From: Gossypium raimondii
Taxonomy: Eukaryota > Streptophyta > Magnoliopsida > Malvales > Malvaceae
NCBI RefSeq assembly: GCF_025698545.1
Contig: NC_068577.1
Span: 5,595,501-5,659,500 of the forward strand
Reading direction: 5' to 3'
Length of the DNA: 64,000 bases
Position numbers and translations under genes: made by a program. Below, piece after piece: positions 56,758 to 64,000 of the stretch (the stretch's first letter is position 1; each line of letters begins with the position of its first letter). Under the pieces are notes generated by a model. The model saw only the letters and a list, made by a program, of their open reading frames with translations. It was not told the origin of the DNA and made no database searches.

Positions 56758-59700
56758 TGTCGAAACCATTTTTTATTTGATTTGAAAATGGGGATCGGCT
56801 TTAAAAATGGAAATGGAGTCGCCACCGATATTTTATTAGGGTGTGACCGGTTCACCATTAAAAAATAATTTTGGTCTGCGAAATTTCGAGAAAATAGATT
56901 CGGGAGTCGATTACGCACGAGGAAGGGTTAGCACCCTCGTATGCCCAAGATTGGTACCGAATTGATTGTTTGATGGCTTAATGTCAAAACTTTGAAAAGA
57001 TTTTAAAATACGATCCTTTGGTGAGAAAACTTGAATAAACTAAATTGAATGATAAGACGCACTTATTTCGCAGAAATAAATTGCTACACTCAGTGAGTTA
57101 GTGTGTAAAAATTCAATCATCGAAATTAAATTTGTCTCTCCTTTTTTAGAAAATCATGTGTTTTAATAAGTTATTCGATTATTTAAGTCAATCGAGAAAT
57201 CAAAGTCCAGTAAGTTAGGGTTCAATTCCTCGAAATTCCTAAACATCAAACATTGCCTTTATTTTAAAATCGAGATAACAAAATGTTGTATTCAGTAAGT
57301 TAGGATCCAACATTTTGAAGTCTCAAGAGCTTTATTTTAAAGTTGTATGGTTTTACCAAAATAAACACTTGGCTATTCAAATTCATCGAGAAGAATTGAA
57401 GCCCAGTAAGTTAGGGTACAATTCTCTCGAGAGCTATGAACACCAAGCATTTTTTGAAAATCATGACATAAAATGGTTTTGGTACTCTAATGAAACCGAA
57501 TATTAAAAAAATGCGATGGGATGCTAATGTACAACATGAAACAATGATTAATAGGCTAAAGTATACTAATAATCATGAGTAATCAAGAAATGCGAATAAA
57601 CAATATAAAATCTATGCGGGCAATAATATCCAACACGCATCATGCAAATACAAATATCAACATTCAACAACTAAATGAATTAATAGTCAATTTTAAAAGA
57701 AATGACATAAAAAAATATAATAAGTTTTCAACTAAAACAAAATGAATATTGAAATATATCAAAAGGTTAAAAGGAATACTATATGAAATAATAATATAAA
57801 ATAAATTTTAAAATAATTATTGTACGAAAAGAAACTCAAAATAATATATATGCTAATTTAAATAAACGATACATACAAAATAAAAATTTTATAATAGTAT
57901 ATGTATGGTAATATATGTACAAAAATTGAAGTAAGTAAAGTATATAAGGGAGTTTAAAAGAAATAAATTGTATATAAGATTTAAAACATATATACAAATA
58001 TATATTTCAAAACAAGTTAGAATTACATACATGAAAGTATCAACACATAACTTTTATATTTGGATGGAAAAGAAAAGAAAGTTTGAAAAACATTATAAAG
58101 TTATAGAATGTACAAACTATATCAGATAAATATAAAAAGAAATATTAATTATAAAACCTAAGTAGAAATTCATAATACATTTAAGGTTATAATTAAAATA
58201 ACTAAGTATGGTACGTTTAGATAATATTAGTTTAAAATAATAGTATATTATATTTTAAATAATTCTAATGATAAATTTTAAAACAATATTAAAACTTAAA
58301 TATTCAAATAATGCTAGGTTTATAACTAAATATATACTAAAGACAACAAAATCAAATAAAATTTTAGAAAATGAATAAATTAAATTATGGATTAAATCAG
58401 ATTCAAAACCAAAATCATAAGGAAAATCAGAAAATAAAATAAAATTAAAGAACCAAAATGGAATGTGCGTATTTCATAGGGGACCAAATAGGCAATATTC
58501 CCTATTCCTCAAAACGCATTGCAACAGTATGGGCCAGAACGAAACAACATTGAAAATGTGGAGCGAATTTTGAAAAATAAATAAAATAAAAGAGCACCGA
58601 TTTGAAATTTGTTTGAAATTAAAGGGTCTAATGCAACAATTAAGCGCACCAGTCTAGGAAGCCAGGTCAGATCCTTGAAAACAACGTCGTTTTGGACGTA
58701 TGTCTCCTCAACTGATGAGTGGATGAAATTGAAAACAAAATAAACCTATATGGCCAAAATTAAAAGAACTGAAAGGGATTAGATCAAAACAAATTGAGAG
58801 AACAGGAGGACTCAATGCGCAAATAAACCATCAGTATAAAGCACGCGGATCCTCCTTCTTGAATCGGGTCGGGTCATCGGGTCTAGGCACCAAACGGTGC
58901 CGTTTTTGAAAAAGTTTAAAAACTAAAAAAAGAAACCCTAAATCTAAAGGTTTTCATTTGAAATGGTAGGAGGAAGGCAGAGAGCCGCTTGGTTTTTCAG
59001 TTTCTGTCGCAGCTCCACCCTTCAGATCCCCATCTGCTCCGATTGCGACGAGAGAGATAGGGATCCGACCGTCGCACTATGAAGGTAAACTCTCCTCCTT
59101 AAGCCTCTTTTTATTATCTCTATATGTATGTGACCCAAAAAAGAAAAAAGTAAGAAGAGAATACATAAAGAAAAACGAAAAAGAACCACCTTAGAAAAAT
59201 TCCATCGATATTTGATTTCTCTGTTTTTTGTATTTCAATATGTCTTTTTTTTACATTCGATTTTCTCTCCATATTTTTTTATTTTTCTTCTATTCAATAT
59301 GTGTGTGTACCGTTTATAGGGGTGTGCAAAATTCGGTTAACTGACCGAATTCGGTTAATCGGTCGGTTAATCGAATTTTTTCGGTCGGGGGTCGGTTAAT
59401 TATTTTTTAATTTTTCGGTTAACGGTTAATTCGGCTCGAAACCGGTCGGTTAACCGAATTTTTTCGGTTAACTGAAAAAATTAATAAATAAAATTATAAT
59501 ATATAAATAAGCCCACTATTCACCTAAACCCAAGTATTCAACCCAACCCAACCCAATCATAAAATTAAATTACAAATAATTTATTAAATAAAAATAAAAT
59601 TTTAAAACTAAGACTAAAACTAAAGTCTAAAAGTCTAAAAATAATTTAATTATGTAGTGATTCAATTTGGTTAATTTGGTTAATTCGGGTAATTCGGTTA

Positions 59701-60418
59701 ATTCTGTTAATTCGGTTAATTCGGTTAATTTTTAACCAAAAATAAAAAACATATAATTTTCGGTTAACCGACCGAATTAACCGAAAAAATTTCGGTTCGG
59801 TTAATTTTTTTGAAAAAAATTTCGGTTCGGTTAACAGTTAAAGATTTTGAAAGGTCGGTTAATTCGGTTAATGTTATTTCGGGTCGGTTAACCGGTCGGT
59901 TAACCGAATGAACACCCCTAACCGTTTACAGATTCTTAAATCGGCCTTTATAGCCGAAAATGAAAAAAAGAAAATAAAATCAAAAAAAATCAAAAGAAAT
60001 CTGTCCTTTTTCATTTACTGTTGATTTCTGCTCTTTTTGTTTGCTTGTCGTTCTTGCAGTACGACGACGCTGCAGCTGCGGTGGCAATGGTGTGAAGGTC
60101 AGACGAGGCGTGCGTGGTCGGGGAGAACGGCACTGAAGTCGCTAGGGTTTTAGCCTCTGATTTTGCGTTGGGCCGCTTCGTGATTGGGCTAGGGTCTAGG
60201 CAAATTGGGTTTAAATTTTAATGGGCCCTAGTGAATTAGCAATTTGGGCCTGATGTTGGGTAGTTTAGGTATTGGGTTTCTGTTAATTGGACTTTGGGTA
60301 TGTAATTTTGGTTTTTTTTTAAATTGGGTTAATGTAATGGACATTTGGACTTTTAATTTTTTTATTTTTATATTTGGGTTTTAATATCTGTATTAATGGG
60401 CAAAATTTGGGTATTACA
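56758..60418 (+). mobile_element. Solo LTR of a long-LTR retrotransposon (about 3.05 kb plus nested MITE)
   Basis: TGTCGAAACC start and GGTATTACA end, flanked by a perfect 5-bp duplication ATAGT (56753-56757 and 60419-60423). Behind P3 the site is uninterrupted (39681-39685). I find no second copy of the terminus inside, no primer site and no coding domains, so it is a solo LTR. It contains four GTAAGTTAGG-(A/G)T-type repeats (about 57200-57420) and AAACGACGTC/AACGTCGTTTT-like motifs. A leader-like GC-richer segment (58960-59085) may hold the transcription start. LTRs this long occur in Tekay/Del-like Gypsy elements, but the lineage is not proven. The open frame at 57315-57506 is fortuitous. 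Confidence 0.85.
59317..59920. mobile_element. hAT-type MITE (604 bp) nested in the solo LTR
   Basis: Ends TAGGGGTGTGCAAAATTCGG and, inverted, TAGGGGTGTTCATTCGG. A perfect 8-bp target duplication ACCGTTTA occurs at 59309-59316 and 59921-59928. The body is made of TCGGTTAA / TTAACCGA motifs in both orientations, giving strong folding potential. No coding capacity. Confidence 0.92.
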
Positions 60419-60423
60419 ATAGT

Positions 60424-60755
60424 GAAATTAAAATCAACTTCGTAGTATATATTTAAATTCATATGCAACACTACTAGTGAGATCAAAATTGAAAATAACT
60501 ATTAAGGATGGTGAATTGAAATATATGTATATGAAAATAAATAAAAAACAAATTAATTAAACTTATATTTGAGTTAAACTATAATTAAACATTAAATTTA
60601 TAAAAATACTTATATTATATTTAAATTAAATAATATACAAAAATATATTATATTAAATCATAATGAAAATCATTACATTATAAATAAATTGTCATATACC
60701 AATGCATATTTTTATCGAAGATTCAATTCGTAAGTATAAATAGGTCTATATCAAT
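60424..60755. other. Continuation of P6 flank and start of a unit repeat
   Basis: Resumes the P3-type flank after the solo LTR. From about 60690 it enters the start of the next unit (CCAATGCATATTTTTATCG) before being cut at 60755 by the TIR element. No gene. Confidence 0.6.
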
Positions 60756-63351
60756 GTATTAGTATACACTCATCTATATCTAATATATTTTCCAACTTAA
60801 TTTAACTTTAATTAAATTACTTAAAATAGTTAATTTTTGAATTATAAGCAAACATTGTTTCTTCTTTTGCAAATTTTAATCATGTTGTTTTTCCCCCCAT
60901 AAGTTAATATTTTTTTTATTTTTGTCCAACCATTTTTTTTAAAAAAAATTAGTAATTTTTGCGTAATTTTTTACATGTCATTAACACATAAATTTGGTAA
61001 TTATTTTATCTTGATCCCCGAACCAAAAATCCTGAACCTTGAACTCAAACCATGAACCTTAAACCTTGAACCCTAAACCCTAAAGTTTAAGGTTTAAGAT
61101 TTAAGGTTCAGGATTCGGTTTTGGGTTTGGAGTTGATAGTTTAGGGTTTTAAGTTTGGGATTACGGTTCAAACGTTCAAGGTTACAAGTTATGAGTTACG
61201 AGTTTGGAGCTTATGGTTTAAGGGTTCATGGTAATGGGTTCAAGTTTAGTGTTTGGGCTTAGGGTTTAGGGTTCATAATTTTGAGATTTTAGATTTAAGG
61301 TTTAGGGGAAAAAATTACCAATATTGTGATAAATAATTTTGATTATAAAAATTTACATTTCAACAAATTTTTTATGTCATTGCCACATAAATTTGATAAA
61401 TTTTTTACCACAAACACTAAACCTAGAATCTCGAACCCAAAACCTAGAAATTGAAACCCTAAACTCGAACACATAACCATGAACACTAAATCTAGAATCT
61501 CAAACCCTAAACCATAAACCCTAAATCTTAAACCATATACCCTACAAATATAACCCTAACCAAACCCTAAACAACATAACAATAAACCATAAATTAGAAC
61601 CCATAACACTAAATCCTAAATCTAGAACTTGAACCATAAACCCTAAACTCGAACCCATAACCCTAAATCATAAGCCTAAAATCTCAAACCTTAAATAATT
61701 AAATTAAAACCACAAACGCTAAACTTAAACACAATCATAAACCATAAACCCTAAACACTTAATCTAGAATATCAATCCCTAAACCTAAAATATAAAAGCA
61801 AAAACCCTAAACTGAAAATAATAACATTTAACAATTAAACTTTAAACCCAAACCCTAAACCTTAAACTCTAAAATTAATAACAATAAACCCTCGAGCACT
61901 CAAACCCATAACCATCAACCTTAAACCATAAATCATGAATCGTAAATCTAAAATCTCAAAACATGAACATTAAAAATATATAATCATAAACCATAAATCA
62001 TTAAACCTCAAACCTAAACTCAAACATATAACCTAAACCCTAAATGCTAAACCTCAAACTCAAAATCTAAAATCTCAAATCTTGAACCCAAAACCCTAAA
62101 GCCCAAACCATAAACTTAGACTAATAACCATAAATCCCAAACCATAAACCCAAAACCTAGAAAATCAAACCTTAAATTGTAAACTCAAAAATTAATGTCT
62201 ATAAACCTTAAACCATTGAACCCATAACCAAGAATCCTAAACACTAAACCCTAAATACAAAATCTAGAATCTCAAACCCTAAACCCAAAACATAAAACCT
62301 TAAACAAAAAATTTAAACACAAAACCTAAACTTCAACCCATAACCTTGAATTCTAAACATTAAACATTAAACCATGAACTTTAAATCTAAAATCTCGAAC
62401 CCTAAATCTAAAACATAAAACCTAAAACCCTAAACTTAAACATAAAACTATAAACCATAAATTTAGAATCACAAACACTAAACCCAAAGAATAGAAGCCC
62501 AAACCCTAGACTCAAACATCTAACCATAAACACTTAAACCCTAAACCTAAACAATAAACAATAAACCATAAAACCTCAATCACATAACCGTCAACCCTAA
62601 ACCTAAACCATAAACCATTAACCTTAAATCTAGAATCACAAACCATGGACCATAATCACTAAAATCTTAACCCCAAAATGTAAACTCAAGCCCATAACCT
62701 TGAACACTAAACTCTAAACCATAAACCCTAAACTAGAACATATAACCTTAAACAATAAACTATAAAATCTAAACTTTAAACCTAAAACTTAAACCCTAAA
62801 CCTTTAAATTATAAACCCTAAACCTAGAATCTCAAACCATAAACCATAAACATAGAAGCCTAATCACTAAACCTTAAAGCCATAACCCTAAATATTAAAC
62901 CATAAACACTAAACCCTAAATCCTAAGCCCAAACCTTAAACTCAAACCCATCACCCTAAACCCCTTTAACCATAAACCCAAACTCTAAACTAGTAAACCA
63001 TAACCACAAAACCTTAACTTTAAACTCAAATCTTAAACCTTAAATCCCAAACCTTAAACTTTAGGATCCAAGGTTTGAGTTTAAGGTTTGAGATTTTGGG
63101 TTCGGGGTTCAAGGTAAAATAATCACTAAAATTATGTGTTATGACTTGGAAAAATTGCACAAAAAAGTACTATTTTTTTAGAAATTGGTTGCACAAAAAA
63201 AAATAACTTATAGAAAAAAATAGAATGATTAAAATTTACAAAAGAAAAGAAGATGCTTGTTTATAATTTAAAAATTAATTATTTCTTTAATTTAATTAAA
63301 TTTTAATTAAGTTAGAGAAGATATTAGATATAGATGAGTGTCTAATAATAC
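60756..63351. mobile_element. TIR element filled with telomere-like repeats
   Basis: The left end GTATTAGTATACACTCATC...TAATAT matches the inverted right end GTATTATTAGACACTCATC...TAATAT over about 45 bp (ACACTCATCTATATCTAATA is nearly perfect). The interior is AT-rich, followed by degenerate CCCTAAA-like repeats. No transposase and no clear target duplication, so the superfamily is undetermined. Confidence 0.6.
61018..63115. repeat. About 2 kb of degenerate telomere-like repeats
   Basis: Roughly 200 imperfect AAACCCTAAACC / AACCATAAACC units. A short inverted portion (GGTTTAAGGTTCAGG-type, 61081-61310) lies near the left end and another (GGTTTGAGTTTAAGG, 63060-63110) at the right end. Around 61315-61400 lies an AT-rich spacer. 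Too degenerate to be a recent telomeric insertion. No gene. Confidence 0.8.
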
Positions 63352-64000
63352 TTTGTTATATTTAAAATTGTATGACATGCCACTATTTTATTGGTGCCTA
63401 AAAGCTATACTTTTTAGGATCATCCTAATATATATTATTGCTTATGAAAATATATTATATTAAATCATAATGAAAATAATTACATTATAAATAAGTTGCC
63501 ATATACCAATGCATACTTTTACCAAAGATCCAATTCTGCAAGTATAAATAGATCTATATTAATGTTTTCTTAAACTGGACTGATGATCGAACCAATTAGA
63601 CTACCATTTCGTTAGTTCGATCGGTTCAATCGGTCCGATTAAAAAATGATTAAAAATTAAAAATTTAATTTTTTAAACTTCAATTCGACTAGTTTTTTAG
63701 CTAGTTCAATTGGTTCGTATCAGTTCCCGATCTAACCGGTTTAAAGCCACTCTCTGAATCGATCTCCTGATCGATTCCCAGTCTAATCGATCAGTTCGGT
63801 TCAAACAACACTGGTTTATACCAATATGAACCTATATCAATACATCTTGTTACTATTGGTATAGAAGCATCTATAATGACAAATCAAATTTAATAATTGA
63901 GTAAAATTTTCGGAAGAAACAAGTTAACAATTTATTTTAATTTTGAGATATGGATTAAAAAGTTAAATAAAATCAGATATATATAAAAATCAGTGGATCC
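63352..64000. repeat. Start of a third tandem unit
   Basis: From about 63430 the sequence matches the junction region before block 2 (39910 on). From about 63500 it repeats the upstream flank of P1, P4 and P6, including the GAACCG-rich block, up to the end of the window. No gene is inside the window. By spacing, another proline-rich gene may lie 1-1.5 kb beyond the end. Confidence 0.65.

Larger units (their letters stand above)
39962..60689. repeat. Tandem segmental duplication, block 2
   Basis: Repeats block 1 from the P4 upstream flank through P4, the MULE, P5, P6 and the P6 3' flank. Its private insertions are a Copia element, a hAT MITE and a solo LTR. At 53850/53851 P5's flank joins directly to the P6 upstream repeat, so the unit was rearranged relative to block 1. 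Confidence 0.8.

Noticed and set aside
57315-57506. 63-codon open frame in the solo LTR
   Set aside because: It overlaps the GTAAGTTAGG-type LTR repeats and has no protein-like features or homologue in the related LTR at 8027-8518.

Overview
The window is nuclear DNA of a dicot plant: introns, TATA-type promoters, AT-rich intergenic DNA and many nested plant retrotransposons and DNA transposons. The repeat and proline-rich protein families look like those of Malvaceae, most likely cotton (Gossypium), but that is an impression from family resemblance and was not tested by a search. The only genes that look intact and expressed are six copies of one small secreted proline-rich protein, 117 residues each (P1 10100-10453 +, P2 30988-31341 -, P3 38703-39056 +, P4 47288-47641 +, P5 53072-53425 -, P6 55342-55695 +). 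Nearly everything else is transposon, transposon-borne gene fragment, or decayed spacer.

Layout. 1-8518 is repeat-rich DNA: GCGGCG-type tandem repeats (1-360), then a 3.63-kb direct duplication (768-4397 and 4398-8026), each copy holding degenerate telomere-like repeats and an exon that looks like part of a chloroplast FtsH-like (FTSHI5-type) gene, then the end of an LTR (8027-8518). From 8519 onward the window is a tandem segmental duplication. Block 1 (about 8519-39961) carries P1 (+), a PMD-carrying Mutator-like transposon, P2 (-) and P3 (+). Block 2 (about 39962-60689) repeats this order with P4 (+), the same transposon, P5 (-) and P6 (+). A further copy of the unit start appears at about 63430-64000, so the array probably continues beyond the window.

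Most transposon boundaries can be fixed because the sister block keeps the uninterrupted site. The PMD-carrying MULE (11949-29918 and 49095-51557, 9-bp target duplications) was present before the duplication. After it, block 1 received a coding-less LARD retrotransposon (13671-20142, duplication ATTGG) and an internally deleted Ty3/Gypsy element (20380-28064, with its own hAT MITE). A 5'-truncated LINE (33450-37325) also lies in block 1, at a place with no counterpart in block 2. Block 2 received a Ty1/Copia element (40569-46295, duplication GTTTT), a hAT MITE (51621-52093) and a solo LTR (56758-60418, duplication ATAGT) with a hAT MITE nested inside it. A TIR element filled with about 2 kb of degenerate telomere-like repeat lies at 60756-63351.

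The six proline-rich genes share a conserved promoter block with an AC-I (ACCTACC) element and a TATA box, and a conserved small hairpin in the 3' flank, so they are probably co-regulated. P6 is a visible recombinant: promoter and N-terminus of the P1/P4 type, C-terminus and 3' UTR of the P3 type. No new defence or mobile 'system' was found. The most noteworthy points are the array and its chimera, the shared promoter and 3' elements, the LARD/Gypsy pair, and a probable assembly artefact at about 2480-6110.
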